Shown here: piece after piece, positions 26,493 through 36,158 of the stretch
Numbering within the stretch: the stretch's first letter is position 1
Layout of the letters: each line of letters begins with the position of its first letter
Source: Aquabacter spiritensis
GTDB lineage: Bacteria > Pseudomonadota > Alphaproteobacteria > Rhizobiales > Xanthobacteraceae
NCBI RefSeq assembly: GCF_004346185.1
Contig: NZ_SMAI01000006.1
Span: 210,731-274,730 of the forward strand
Length of the DNA: 64,000 nt
Direction: 5' to 3'
The notes under the pieces: model-generated
Databases searched by the model: none
The model's input: the letters and a program-made list of their open reading frames with translations, nothing else
Told to the model about the DNA's origin: nothing
Translations under genes and position numbers: made by a program

Positions 26493-27782
26493 TCACATGC
26501 TGAGCCGCTCGATCTGGGCGCCGCAGCGGGCCAGTTTCTCCTCCAGACGCTCGAAGCCGCGGTCGAGATGATAGACCCGCTGCACCATGGTCTCGCCCTC
26601 GGCGGCGAGGCCGGCAATGACCAGAGACACCGAGGCGCGCAGATCCGTCGCCATGACCGGCGCGCCCTTCAGGCGCTCCACCCCCTCCACCGTCGCCGTG
26701 TCGCCGTCGAGATGGATCCGGGCGCCAAGCCGCGCCAGTTCCTGCACGTGCATGAAGCGATTCTCGAAGATCGTCTCGGTGATGCGCGACCGCCCCCCCG
26801 CCCGGGTCATCAGGGCCATGAACTGGGCCTGGAGATCGGTCGGAAAGCCGGGAAACGGCGCGGTCGTGACGTCCACCGGGCGGATCCCCGCCCCGTTCCG
26901 CTGCACTCTTATACCCTCGTTCGTGACGTCGATTTCGGCGCCGGCGGCGCGCAGCGTGGCGAGCGCGCTCTCCAGAAGCGTCGCGCTCGCGCCGGCCAGC
27001 AGGACGTCGCCGCCCACCATCGCGGTCGCCATGGCATAGGTTCCGGTCTCGATCCGGTCGGGCAAAACGGCGTGGCGCGCCCCGCGCAGGCGGGCGACGC
27101 CGTCGATCTGGATGGTCGAGGTGCCGGCGCCGGAGATCCGTGCCCCCATCTTCACAAGGCACTGGGCGAGATCGACGATTTCCGGCTCGCGCGCGGCATT
27201 CTCGATCACGCTCTCGCCGCGCGCCAGCGCCGCCGCCATGAGGGCCGTATGGGTCGCACCGACCGAGACCTTCGGGAACACGATGCGCGCGCCCGACAAG
27301 CCTTTGGGCGCCCGCGCGACGACATAGCCGGCATCGATGTCGATCTCGCCGCCCAGCGCGCGCAGCGCGTCGAGATGGAAATCGACCGGCCGGGTGCCGA
27401 TCGCGCAGCCGCCGGGCAGGGACACGCGCGCCTCGCCCATGCGGGCGAGCAGCGGCCCCACGACCCAGAAACTCGCCCGCATGCGCGAGACGAGATCGTA
27501 AGGGGCGGTGGTGTCGACGATGGCGCGGGCGTCGATCTCCAGCGTCTGGCCGGCATGGGGATCGTCGCCGTTGCGCTTGCCGGCCGTGGTGATGTCGACG
27601 CCGTGATTGCCGAGGATCCGCTGCAGGAGCGCGACATCGGCGAGGCGCGGCACATTCTCCAGCGTCAGCTTTTCTTCGGTGAGCAGGCCGGCGATCATCA
27701 GCGGAAGGGCGGCATTCTTGGCGCCCGAAATCGGAATGGTCCCGGAAAGGGGCCGGCCGCCGACGATCCTGATCTTGTCCAT
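26493..27782 (-). CDS. murA: UDP-N-acetylglucosamine 1-carboxyvinyltransferase
   Basis: This 429-residue enzyme makes the first committed step of peptidoglycan synthesis. [24 protein letters not shown] is the typical start (the conserved Lys-Asn pair is present), and the fosfomycin-target Cys is intact in [13 protein letters not shown]. Later motifs are [26 protein letters not shown] and [17 protein letters not shown] 27782 fits the family; the frame runs far upstream without homology. Confidence 0.96.
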   Translation of the reverse strand: MDKIRIVGGRPLSGTIPISGAKNAALPLMIAGLLTEEKLTLENVPRLADVALLQRILGNHGVDITTAGKRNGDDPHAGQTLEIDARAIVDTTAPYDLVSRMRASFWVVGPLLARMGEARVSLPGGCAIGTRPVDFHLDALRALGGEIDIDAGYVVARAPKGLSGARIVFPKVSVGATHTALMAAALARGESVIENAAREPEIVDLAQCLVKMGARISGAGTSTIQIDGVARLRGARHAVLPDRIETGTYAMATAMVGGDVLLAGASATLLESALATLRAAGAEIDVTNEGIRVQRNGAGIRPVDVTTAPFPGFPTDLQAQFMALMTRAGGRSRITETIFENRFMHVQELARLGARIHLDGDTATVEGVERLKGAPVMATDLRASVSLVIAGLAAEGETMVQRVYHLDRGFERLEEKLARCGAQIERLSM

Positions 27783-27967
27783 GCGCAGAACGCTCCGATG
27801 GCCGCGCCACGCGCGGACGAACCCCTCGTCTAGAGTGGGACCCGTCCGGAGGGAAACAAGAAAGTTTTCGCCCGAACGGGGAACCCCAGCCCCGCTCTCC
27901 CCAAAAAGCCGCATCGCACGGCCCCCGTCCGGCGCCGCGGGCGCGGAACGCTCGACGCAACGCAAAG

Positions 27968-28156
27968 CTACGCGTCTTCCGGCTTCGGTACCATAGGCCC
28001 GCTTGGCCCGGGAGACGGCGTCACCGCGTCCGCCGGCGCTTCCGCCTCCGGCGATTCGCCCCGCGCCGCGCGCGCGCGGCCTTGCGCCTTTCGGCGCGCC
28101 AGATTGGCCCGCAACGCGCTGGCGAGCCGCGCCTTCCGTTCCTCGTCCTGCGTCAT
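27968..28156 (-). CDS. Small basic-then-acidic conserved hypothetical protein next to murA
   Basis: This 62-residue ORF starts with a charged helix ([27 protein letters not shown] region, seen as [17 protein letters not shown]) and ends in a Pro/Ala/Glu-rich tail. Small ORFs with an R-x-A-L-R-x-N-L-x-R-R-K-A-Q core occur near murA in many alphaproteobacteria, so I consider it real, although I cannot assign a function. It has no signal or membrane segment. It lies 185 bases upstream of murA on the same strand. Confidence 0.6.
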   Translation of the reverse strand: MTQDEERKARLASALRANLARRKAQGRARAARGESPEAEAPADAVTPSPGPSGPMVPKPEDA

Positions 28157-28413
28157 GCCCCTGCCCTAGCGCCGGTCCGCGCCCGAGGCAAGACGGGCGC
28201 CCGCGGGAGCAAGGACGGCGAGGCGCCGCCCCGCCGCAGAGCGAGGGCCTGGGCGCGGACGGCCCGACAGCCTGCCGCAAGCCCCGCCCCTCCCGCCCGA
28301 CCTCCGCCCTTGCAAGTGCCGGCGCATCGACGTAAGACGACCGTACCGGGAGCGGGCACGCTGAGTGCCCGCAGCGTCTGCATGGCAGCCCACCCGTCGA
28401 GGTCCGCCTCGGC

Positions 28414-28489
28414 GCCGCTTTAGCTCAGCTGGTAGAGCACCTCATTCGTAATGAGGGGGTCGGGGGTTCGAATCCCTCAAGCGGCACCA
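28414..28489 (+). tRNA. tRNA-Thr (anticodon CGT)
   Basis: A full cloverleaf is visible: acceptor GCCGCTT pairs with AAGCGGC, the D-loop has AGCTCAGCTGGTAGAGC, the anticodon arm is CCTCA-TTCGTAA-TGAGG, and the T-loop is GGTTCGAATCC. The anticodon CGT reads the Thr codon ACG. CCA (28487-28489) is encoded. The 257 bases before it (28157-28413) hold no gene I can support. Confidence 0.96.
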
Positions 28490-28556
28490 TTTCGCCCAAG
28501 ACCCGGCATTCGTCGTCGCTGGCCGGAGTTTGCCCCCTTCGCGCCGTGGCTGTCGA

Positions 28557-29135
28557 TCATTGATCGGGAACGCGCGCACTGCGCGGCCATTCGCGCGAGA
28601 CATTGTCCAGAAAGTCAAAGACGAGTTTGGCCACGCCGTCCCACGCGCGTTCAGTGAGATTCATTTCGTGGTTGCATGCCACGCCTTCGATTCTGACGCA
28701 TGGCGACAGATTGTGTCGCCTTGCATCGTCCGGCGTGCCGTAACAGTCGGACGCGCCCTGCACGATCAATGTCGGCGTCCGCAGCGCCAGCAAGTGCGCG
28801 ACACGCGTCGGATCGGGGGCGGCTTTGGGCGGTTGAAACGGGTAACCCAATACGACCACCGCGAGAAGTCTTCCCCCGCTTGCTGCGACCGACACCGCGG
28901 CAAGGCCGCCCGAGGATCGCCCGACCGCGACGACGTCTTCGCCGTCTGCCAAGGCGAGGGCGGCTTGCAAGGCCGATCGTTTTTCCTCGACCGGCGCCCA
29001 GTGCTTTTTGAGGATTTTTTCGTGGCCGATAAAGACGTCGCCGGCCGCCTCGAGGCGCTCGCGCATCGCAGCTTCGATATGTCGATCAGCAGGGTATGAG
29101 CCACCTCCGAGGTAAAGAAACGTTCGGCGGGTCAT
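28557..29135 (-). CDS. Small alpha/beta hydrolase (TEX30/KANL3-like dienelactone-hydrolase fold)
   Basis: This protein of about 192 residues has the nucleophile elbow G-R-S-S-G-G (VAVGRSSGGLAAVS), an Asp in PTLIVQGASDCYGTP and a late His in GVACNHEMN, forming a probable Ser-Asp-His triad. The VVVLGYPFQPP segment is typical of the TEX30/KANL3-like branch. ATG 29135 is the only ATG near the fold start; a TTG at 29153 is possible. No signal peptide is seen. The substrate is unknown. Confidence 0.7.
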   Translation of the reverse strand: MTRRTFLYLGGGSYPADRHIEAAMRERLEAAGDVFIGHEKILKKHWAPVEEKRSALQAALALADGEDVVAVGRSSGGLAAVSVAASGGRLLAVVVLGYPFQPPKAAPDPTRVAHLLALRTPTLIVQGASDCYGTPDDARRHNLSPCVRIEGVACNHEMNLTERAWDGVAKLVFDFLDNVSREWPRSARVPDQ

Positions 29136-29534
29136 CTTGGATGATTCCGGCAAGAGCGCGATCCGATCAAACGCGCCGCGATTCGATAAAAAAGCTTCTC
29201 TATCAATGACTTAGCGACCCATTCACCGATCCTGTCATTCGACGGGATCGGATCGGGCGCCAAATGTTTTCGAACACGAGAGGCGACTCAATAAACCGAC
29301 GCCCTGCAACATAATCTGATCAGGCTCTCGCCAAAGCAAGCAGACGTGACCCCTGATGTCGACCGAATAGTTTGGCTTCCGCCGCAGGGGTCAGCGAGCG
29401 GGCGACGGCGATCAGCCCCGAGGGGGGCGACGGTGTGCGGCAAGATTTCATCTTCGACGGCGGGGACCGGGCGGCAGGCGGACACCGCCCGCTCGCCCGC
29501 CGGCCCGCGCGCCGGGCCTGGGGCGCGGTGCCGC
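29136..29534. other. Intergenic region without a gene
   Basis: This 399-base stretch separates two minus-strand genes and is the likely promoter region of the alpha/beta hydrolase gene. It is more AT-rich near 29160-29300. One inverted repeat, CCGATCC (29226-29232) with GGATCGG (29245-29251), is visible. No coding region is supported. Confidence 0.5.
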
Positions 29535-32500
29535 TCAGAACGGCACGGCGAGTCGGGCACTCAATTCCTGATTGAGGTAATCATCGCCAATGTCCGCCTT
29601 GTATTCCGCCTTGATCTCGTAGCCCTTGGTGCTGAAGAGCTGCAGGCCGGCCGCCAGGTTCACCAGGGTTTGCGGGATCGTCACCTCGGTGGTGAAGGTG
29701 GCGATGGGGTCTCCGGCAGCGGCCAAAGTGACGTCCAGCGGCATGCTGTCCTTGGCGAAGAAGGTCATGCCCACGGTCGCAAAGGGGCGCAGCCACAGAT
29801 CGCTCGAGAGGTCCACGCGGCCGCCGAATTCTACGTTCGGGCTCACCGCGAGGTTCCATTGCTCGGCGCCGGAGAAACCGAGTGTCGGACCGAATCCCTG
29901 CTCTTGATAGCTCGGCATATGGGTGTAGAGGATGTCGAGGTCGGCATAGGGCTTCACGTACCAATTGGCGAAGGCGAACTCGTAGCTCGCCCGGAGCCGC
30001 GCCGCGGCCGTGAGCACGTTGGCGGTGCCGCTCGACGTGCTCACGGACGGGCCGATATCGAGCACGCGGTCCGTCTCGTAACTGCCGAAGCCGAGATGAC
30101 CGGATGCCGAGAAGAGCCAGGGGCCGATCTGGTGCTTCAGCGAGATCGCCGCGTCCGCGCCATTTCCCGACGTGCTGGAATAGCCGTCCGACCCGTTCAG
30201 CCAGGATTGGGTGAAGCCGACGGTCGCCCCGAGGAACCAATCGGTGACGATCTCCTTCTGGACACCGACCCGGTAGGTGACGGCATTCGCATCATAGCCG
30301 TCCATATCGTCCGACGAGGTCTGCCGGGTCCAATTGCCGATGATGCGGGCCCAGGCGCAGCTGGTTTCCTCCATCATCGTGCCGCTGCCCACGAACACCG
30401 GACAGCTCAAGGCGGCGTGCAGGGAGGCGCGCGCATTCAGGGTCTGGCTGGTCAGCGTGCTGGAGGATTCGTCCGGCGTGGCGCTATCGGCGGCCTGCTG
30501 GAAATCTTTCCGAGAGGTGGCGCGGGCCAGGTTGCCGAATGTCGTCGCGGCACTTTGCGACATCTTGCCCGGGGCCGCCACGCCCTTGTCCCAGGTCGTC
30601 TGAAGGCCGCCCAGCATATTCTTCTGACTGTCGGACAGGCCCGCCCCGCCGAAGGCGAGGAAATTGGCCTGCGGCGTGATCTTGACCCCGTTGGTCGTCG
30701 GAGCCTGGACCGCCCAGGTGAAGGGACTGCCGGTGTTCGCGGAGACGACCGTCAGCGTCGGGGTTTGCGCGATGTGCCCGTCGACGATGAGGAAGGTGTC
30801 CGGCCGCAAGCTGCCGACGACATTGGCGACCGCGGTTCCGGCAAGGGACCTGACGGACCCCGACACGTTCAGGACGTCGCTTCTCGGGGAATGGTCCGTC
30901 GCGCCGCTGGTGACGTCGACCAGTATCCGGCCGGACTTGGTCTGGCTGAAATCGCCCGTCAGGGACGCTTTGGAGATCGTCCCCACACCGCCGATGTCGA
31001 ACGTCCCCAGATTGCCGAAGGCGCTGAGACCGGCACCACCCCGTCCGAGATTCACGGCGGCGGAGGCGACGCTGACGCTGTCGGCACCGGTCCGATACGT
31101 CCCGTGATTCGTGAAGAAATTCGCCTCGCGGGTGTCGCCATAGGCCAGATTGATGCCGCCGATCATCGTGCCGTAATTGACCAGATTGTCGGTGCCGAAC
31201 GAGGCCAGCACCGCCATTCCGGAGAGCGCCTTGACCGTGGCGTCGCTGTTCACCGTGATGGTGTTGGCGTTGATGCTGGGGCTCGGAATGGCGTCGCTGT
31301 TCATGTTTCCGCCGTCGATGCGGATGGCCGCGCCGGTTCCGCCGCCGCCTTCGAGCGTGCCGCCGCCATAGGTGATCGAGATGGTGCTGCCGGCCCGCTC
31401 GGAATTGAGGGCGCCGGTCTTGGTCTGCATTCCGCTCTGAGCGAAGATGCCGTAGGCGCCCTCCCCGGAGGCCGTGATCGATCCGCTATAGCTGACGGTG
31501 ATCCCGCCCGCCCGACCGGCCCCGTTCCGCCGCTCGCCTCCGCTGGAGGCCGGCATCATTCCGGAATATTGCGCCGAGGTGCCGCCGCCCCCGGCGAGGC
31601 TCTGGGCGAAGATGCCATGCGCCGCTTTGCCCGACGTGGTGATCGTCGCCTTGTCCGCCGGCGACCCCATGGCGATGGTCACCAGTCCGCCATCGCCGTT
31701 TCCACCCTCGCGGATAGTCAAGGGGGTGGCCTGGCCGTTCACCTTGCTGGCGCCGCCATAGCCGCCGCCGCCGCCGACGCTCTGGGCGAAGATGGCGATG
31801 GCATTGTCCCCGATTGTGGTGATGGCGGCCTTGCCGCCGAGCGTGACGGTGACATTGCCGCCCTTCCCGGCCGCGCCGCCGGCGCCGCCGAGGGTCAAGG
31901 TGGTGTCGTAGCCCCCAATCGATCCGCCGGAATTGGAGAAGCCCCCGCCGCCGCCGACCGATTGCGCCATGATGCCGAACGCCGCCGTTCCGGAGGTGAT
32001 GATGGTTCCGGAATGGGTGACCGAGACGGTATTGCCCACGCCGGCCATGCCGCCGCTGCCGCCCAGAACCAAGGCGCCGGAAATCGTCTTGTCCTTGCCG
32101 TCGGAGGCCGCCGCCTTGGCTGGGGCGGCCGGCGCCACCGCGCTGTCGGGCACGGTCTTCTCGACTCCCAGCGCCGCCATGAAGTCGTCGACCGCCTTCT
32201 GCGCCTGCTTCTCCTCCTCGGTCATCTCGGGAGCGATGCCGTCGTCGGGATTGACGACGAAGGCGCCGCCGCCACCGCCGACGCTCTGCGCGACGATGGC
32301 GTGCGCCTCCAGGCCCTTGGTGGAGATGGTGCTGCTGTTCGTCACCGTCACCGTACCGCCGTCCGCGCCGCTCCCGCCGCTGCCGCCGAGCGTGCCGTTG
32401 ATCTGATACTTCTTGGTCTTGGCATCGTTGTCGGCGCCGATCGCGCCGACCCCGAGCCCGCCGCCGCCGCCGATGCTCTGCGCCATGATGGCGAAGGCGC

Positions 32501-35500
32501 TGTTTCCCACCGTCGTGATGCTGCCGGTATTGGTGACGATGACGCCGCCGCCGGAATTTCCGCTGCCGCCATTGCCGCCGAAGGAGAAGGTGAAGCTGTT
32601 GGAATTCGCGCCGGAGGCCGAGGCCACGCCGCCATTGCCGCCGCCGCCGCCAATGCTCTGGGCGAAGATGCCGGTCGCGATATTGCCCGATGTTGCAATG
32701 CTGCCGTCATTGGTCACGGTGACCGCGCCGCCGCGGCCGCCGGACCCGCCGGAACCGCCGAAGCTCAAGGTCAAGGAGGCGTCGGGCAGCTTCTTGCCGC
32801 CGCTCTTCTGCTCCTTCTCCCAGTCCTTGTACTTCTTCTGGACCTCGTTGAATCCTTTGGCGATGTCGGAATCCAGGAGCTTTTTGTAGAAGTCGGTCGA
32901 CTTGATATCCTTGGTCAGCTGTTCCAGCTTTTCTTTTTCGGTCTTGTTGGCCTTGTCCGCCGCCCATTTGTCGTATGCCGTGATGCCGACCAGTTCCTTG
33001 ACCTTGGCGAGCGCGCCGCCGACGACGTCGGGCTTGCTCTGGCGCTTGGCGGTCATGGTGCCGCCATTGCCGCCGCCGCCACCCACGCTCTGCGCCGAGA
33101 TGCCATAGGCGCCGTCGGCATGGGTGAGGATCTTGCCGCCGGCTTGGTTTTCCACCACCACATTGCCACCGGTGCCGCCACCGGCGCCTTTTCCGCCGAT
33201 CTGGAGGCGGGCCGTCAGCGTGCCTTGGCCGCCGGCCTGATAGCCGCCGGCATTGCCGCCGCCGCCGCCGACGCTCTGAGCGAAGATGCCGGCCGAATTC
33301 GAGCCGAAGGTCTCGATCCTGGCGCTGTTTTTGACCGTCGCGGCCTTTCCGGACCCGCCGAGCCCGCCATCGCCGCCCACATTCAGATTGCCGGAGAAAA
33401 CATCGGCCATCGGAAGCTTCTTGACGAAGCCGTCGATGGTCTTGTCCCAGGAGAAGCCGCCCGAGGCGGAGGCGTCGCCGATCGCGCCGTTGCCGCCGCC
33501 GCCACCGATGCTCTGGGCGACGATGCCGGTCGCGAATTCGCCGCGGGTCTCGATCCGGTTGGTGTTCGTGACGGTGACTTCGCCGCCATCCCCCGAGCCG
33601 CCGCCCTTTCCGCCGATCGAGGAGGCAATGCCGATATTCTGCTTGGTGCCGATGACATCCACCGTCGCGGTGGCGTCGCCGCCATTGCCGCCGCCGCCGC
33701 CAACGCTCATCGCCCGAATGCCGATCGCGCCGGTGCCCTGGGTGACGATGGCGCCGCTATTGGTGACTGTGACGACGCCGCCGCCACCGATGCCCTTCCC
33801 GCCGGTGCCGCCGACGGTGTAGCTGCCGCTGATCGACTTCTGTCCGGGCATGGCGATGGACAGAGCATAGGACGCCGCGCTGCCGGCATCGCCGCCGCCG
33901 CCGCCGATGCTCATCGCTTCGACGCCCAGCGCATTCACGCCCGACGTCGCGATCGTTCCGGTATTGGTGACCGTGACCTTACCGCCGCCGCCGCCATCGC
34001 CGCCGCTGCCGCCCACGGTATAGGTCAAGGAGACGGTCGGCGAATTGGTGCCGGGAATGCCCTGCGCGAGCGCCATCGCCTTTGCGCTCCCGCCCATGCC
34101 GCCGCCGCCGCCGACGCTCTGCGCCCGGATGCCCAGCGCATTGGCGCCCGAAGTGGTGAGAAGCGCATCATTGGTGACGGTGACTTCGCCGCCGGTGCCG
34201 CCGGCGCCGCCGCTGCCGCCGATCGCGATCGCGATCGCGCCGCCGAAGCCACCTGCGACCGTGTTCGCGGTCCCGCCGGCGCCGCCGGCGCCGCCGACGC
34301 TCTGCGCGAAGATGGCTGTTGCCGATTCCCCGGCCGTGGCGATGCTGGCGATCGGTGCGGCCTGTCCGGAACTGGTGGACGCGGTGCGGTTGGTGACCGT
34401 GACAATGCCGCCGTCGCCCCCCGTCCCGCCGCTTCCGCCGAGCGCCAGGGAGAAGAAGATCGATCCGGAATTGACCGAGCCGCCCCGCCCCCCGCCGCCG
34501 CCGACGCTCTGCGCCAGGATGCCGTAGGCGCCCGCCCCTTCGGTGGCGATACTGCCGGTATTGGCGACGGTGACGTGCCGGCCGAAGCCGCCGGTCCCAC
34601 CCGCACCGCCGCTCGCGAAGAAGGCGGCGCTGCCGCCATTGCCGCCCGCGGAATTGCCCGAGAACGGCTCCGCCGAGAACGCATCCCCGCCGCGCCCGCC
34701 GCCGACGCTTTGGGCGACGATCGCCGTCGCGCCGACGCCGAGGGTCGCGATGCGTCCCGTATTGATCACGGTGACGTCGTTGCCCGCCCCCGCCGCCGCG
34801 CCGGCACCGCCCTTGAACACGCCGAACCCGCCGGAGCCGCCGCTGCCGCCGACGGACTGCGCCAGAATGCCGAAGCTGTAGTTTCCCGACGTCGTGATCG
34901 TGCCGTTCTGGGTGACCCTGACGACACCGGTCCTCCCGCCCTGGCTGCCGCTTCCCGAAACGGCGTCCGCGCCGACACCGCCGACGCTCTGTGCCACGAT
35001 CGCGGCCGAATTCGCCCCCTTGGTCGTGACGAGCGCGGTGTCGGCCGTTGTGACGGTCACGTCGTTTCCGCCGCCGCCGACCGTGGGGCGGTCGCCGTGC
35101 AGCCAGAAATTCTGCCCTTTTCCGCCGGCGCCACCGAGCGATTCCGCGACGATCGCCGGCGCGTTGCTACCGTCCGTGCTGACGGCGCCGCTGGCCAAAA
35201 CGGTCACGACGCCCCCATCGCCGCCGGGATGGCTGTCGGCCCAAGCCTGCGGATTGCCGCCGGCGCCGGCAGCACCGCCGCGCGACTGCGCCCAGATGCC
35301 CGCGAGCCGTCCCCCCGTCGCCGTGATGTTGGAGGTCACGGTCAGATTGACCTGCCCGGCCGTGCCGCCGCGCCCGGACTGGCCGCCGCCTCCGCCCTCG
35401 CCGCCGCGCGAATAAACCAGGAGCAGGGCCGAATTCCCGGCCGGCGTGCCGGACCGCCCGGCCAGATCGCCGCTCTGCTTCACAAACACGTCGCCGGCCC

Positions 35501-35831
35501 AGCCGCCATCGCTCGCATTATCTACGGCCGTCAGGGTTCTGAGCCCGTTCCCGCCCTTGCCACCGGCGGCGCCTATGGTGACCGCAGGTCCGATTGCCGA
35601 GAGGGTCGTGAAGTAATTGTCGCTAACCGTGATGGCGCCGACGGTCTCGCCGGGTGTCGAGGGGTCGTTGAACCCAAAATAAACGAGACGCGCATTCTGG
35701 CCGTCCTTGCCGGTGAGGACGAGCCGGTCAGTGTCTTCCGCCCCGGCGCGCGTCGCCGCCAGAGATCCCGCCAAAATCAGCACCGCGGCACTCGCGCCAA
35801 GGCTCAGCCTGCGCTTCAGGCTCAAAGTCAT
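29535..35831 (-). CDS. Giant type Va autotransporter with glycine-rich repeat passenger
   Basis: The 2098-residue protein has a signal peptide (MTLSLKRRLSLGASAAVLIL to about residue 35) and a very long Gly/Ser/Thr-rich passenger. The passenger carries about nineteen copies of a unit centred on A-Q-S-V-G-G-G-G-G, each followed by a VTVTN-type beta strand. A C-terminal beta-barrel of about 290 residues ends in Phe (ELSARLAVPF), the usual signal for outer-membrane insertion. Two charged, low-Gly segments interrupt the passenger: one Lys/Glu-rich predicted coiled coil encoded near 32785-33050 and one Ala/Glu-rich near 32090-32245. The product is probably a surface beta-roll adhesin. I start at ATG 35831, next to AAGGTGGG and the signal peptide; the frame continues upstream to 35945. 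Confidence 0.9.
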   Translation of the reverse strand: MTLSLKRRLSLGASAAVLILAGSLAATRAGAEDTDRLVLTGKDGQNARLVYFGFNDPSTPGETVGAITVSDNYFTTLSAIGPAVTIGAAGGKGGNGLRTLTAVDNASDGGWAGDVFVKQSGDLAGRSGTPAGNSALLLVYSRGGEGGGGGQSGRGGTAGQVNLTVTSNITATGGRLAGIWAQSRGGAAGAGGNPQAWADSHPGGDGGVVTVLASGAVSTDGSNAPAIVAESLGGAGGKGQNFWLHGDRPTVGGGGNDVTVTTADTALVTTKGANSAAIVAQSVGGVGADAVSGSGSQGGRTGVVRVTQNGTITTSGNYSFGILAQSVGGSGGSGGFGVFKGGAGAAAGAGNDVTVINTGRIATLGVGATAIVAQSVGGGRGGDAFSAEPFSGNSAGGNGGSAAFFASGGAGGTGGFGRHVTVANTGSIATEGAGAYGILAQSVGGGGGRGGSVNSGSIFFSLALGGSGGTGGDGGIVTVTNRTASTSSGQAAPIASIATAGESATAIFAQSVGGAGGAGGTANTVAGGFGGAIAIAIGGSGGAGGTGGEVTVTNDALLTTSGANALGIRAQSVGGGGGMGGSAKAMALAQGIPGTNSPTVSLTYTVGGSGGDGGGGGKVTVTNTGTIATSGVNALGVEAMSIGGGGGDAGSAASYALSIAMPGQKSISGSYTVGGTGGKGIGGGGVVTVTNSGAIVTQGTGAIGIRAMSVGGGGGNGGDATATVDVIGTKQNIGIASSIGGKGGGSGDGGEVTVTNTNRIETRGEFATGIVAQSIGGGGGNGAIGDASASGGFSWDKTIDGFVKKLPMADVFSGNLNVGGDGGLGGSGKAATVKNSARIETFGSNSAGIFAQSVGGGGGNAGGYQAGGQGTLTARLQIGGKGAGGGTGGNVVVENQAGGKILTHADGAYGISAQSVGGGGGNGGTMTAKRQSKPDVVGGALAKVKELVGITAYDKWAADKANKTEKEKLEQLTKDIKSTDFYKKLLDSDIAKGFNEVQKKYKDWEKEQKSGGKKLPDASLTLSFGGSGGSGGRGGAVTVTNDGSIATSGNIATGIFAQSIGGGGGNGGVASASGANSNSFTFSFGGNGGSGNSGGGVIVTNTGSITTVGNSAFAIMAQSIGGGGGLGVGAIGADNDAKTKKYQINGTLGGSGGSGADGGTVTVTNSSTISTKGLEAHAIVAQSVGGGGGAFVVNPDDGIAPEMTEEEKQAQKAVDDFMAALGVEKTVPDSAVAPAAPAKAAASDGKDKTISGALVLGGSGGMAGVGNTVSVTHSGTIITSGTAAFGIMAQSVGGGGGFSNSGGSIGGYDTTLTLGGAGGAAGKGGNVTVTLGGKAAITTIGDNAIAIFAQSVGGGGGYGGASKVNGQATPLTIREGGNGDGGLVTIAMGSPADKATITTSGKAAHGIFAQSLAGGGGTSAQYSGMMPASSGGERRNGAGRAGGITVSYSGSITASGEGAYGIFAQSGMQTKTGALNSERAGSTISITYGGGTLEGGGGTGAAIRIDGGNMNSDAIPSPSINANTITVNSDATVKALSGMAVLASFGTDNLVNYGTMIGGINLAYGDTREANFFTNHGTYRTGADSVSVASAAVNLGRGGAGLSAFGNLGTFDIGGVGTISKASLTGDFSQTKSGRILVDVTSGATDHSPRSDVLNVSGSVRSLAGTAVANVVGSLRPDTFLIVDGHIAQTPTLTVVSANTGSPFTWAVQAPTTNGVKITPQANFLAFGGAGLSDSQKNMLGGLQTTWDKGVAAPGKMSQSAATTFGNLARATSRKDFQQAADSATPDESSSTLTSQTLNARASLHAALSCPVFVGSGTMMEETSCAWARIIGNWTRQTSSDDMDGYDANAVTYRVGVQKEIVTDWFLGATVGFTQSWLNGSDGYSSTSGNGADAAISLKHQIGPWLFSASGHLGFGSYETDRVLDIGPSVSTSSGTANVLTAAARLRASYEFAFANWYVKPYADLDILYTHMPSYQEQGFGPTLGFSGAEQWNLAVSPNVEFGGRVDLSSDLWLRPFATVGMTFFAKDSMPLDVTLAAAGDPIATFTTEVTIPQTLVNLAAGLQLFSTKGYEIKAEYKADIGDDYLNQELSARLAVPF
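31424..35160 (-). repeat. About nineteen degenerate passenger repeats in the autotransporter gene
   Basis: Units of roughly 45-90 codons carry the core A-[QEM]-S-[VIL]-G-G-x-G-G at their centre; I count eighteen good copies and one degenerate last copy (IFAQSGMQ). The DNA is rich in GCCGCCGCC-type tracts encoding polyglycine on the minus strand. Such tracts favour slippage and recombination, so copy number may vary between strains. Confidence 0.8.
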
Positions 35832-36158
35832 CCCACCTTCATAAAATGAAAGACTATGTAACAAATTTTTCGATTTGCCCGAATTACGCTTTAATGAAGT
35901 CAACATTATCAACGCTCCCCAGCGAACATGCGCCATCGTATTCAACTAACCAATACACCGAGCATATATCACTGAAATTTTCCCGCCTATAGCGGCTTTA
36001 TACATGCCGGGTCGTATTCTTGTTTGCGCCTGCCGCCTGATCGCCCTCGGCGCCTTGCCCTGGGCGTCAGTCCGACATCCCCTTGCCTTGCCAGCGGTTT
36101 TCCCGCAGCTGTCCTTGGCGCTGCCGTGACCCGCACGGCCAGAAAGGACGCCCTGCCC
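35832..36158. other. AT-rich divergent intergenic region
   Basis: This 327-base region lies between the divergent autotransporter and aminotransferase genes. Its left half (35840-35990) is markedly AT-rich against the surroundings, as expected for promoters, and TTGATA and TTGACT occur on the minus strand near 35895-35915. I could not pair these with convincing -10 boxes. No gene is supported here. Confidence 0.45.

Noticed and set aside
31424..35160. Regularly spaced repeats that could suggest a CRISPR array.
   Set aside because: They are degenerate, in phase with the autotransporter reading frame, and much longer than CRISPR units; there are no cas genes.
29346..35849. A 2167-codon open frame on the plus strand, opposite the autotransporter gene.
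   Set aside because: It is antisense to a clear signal-peptide, repeat and beta-barrel protein. The repeated GCC-rich codons suppress stop codons in the complement, and the translation shows no domain.
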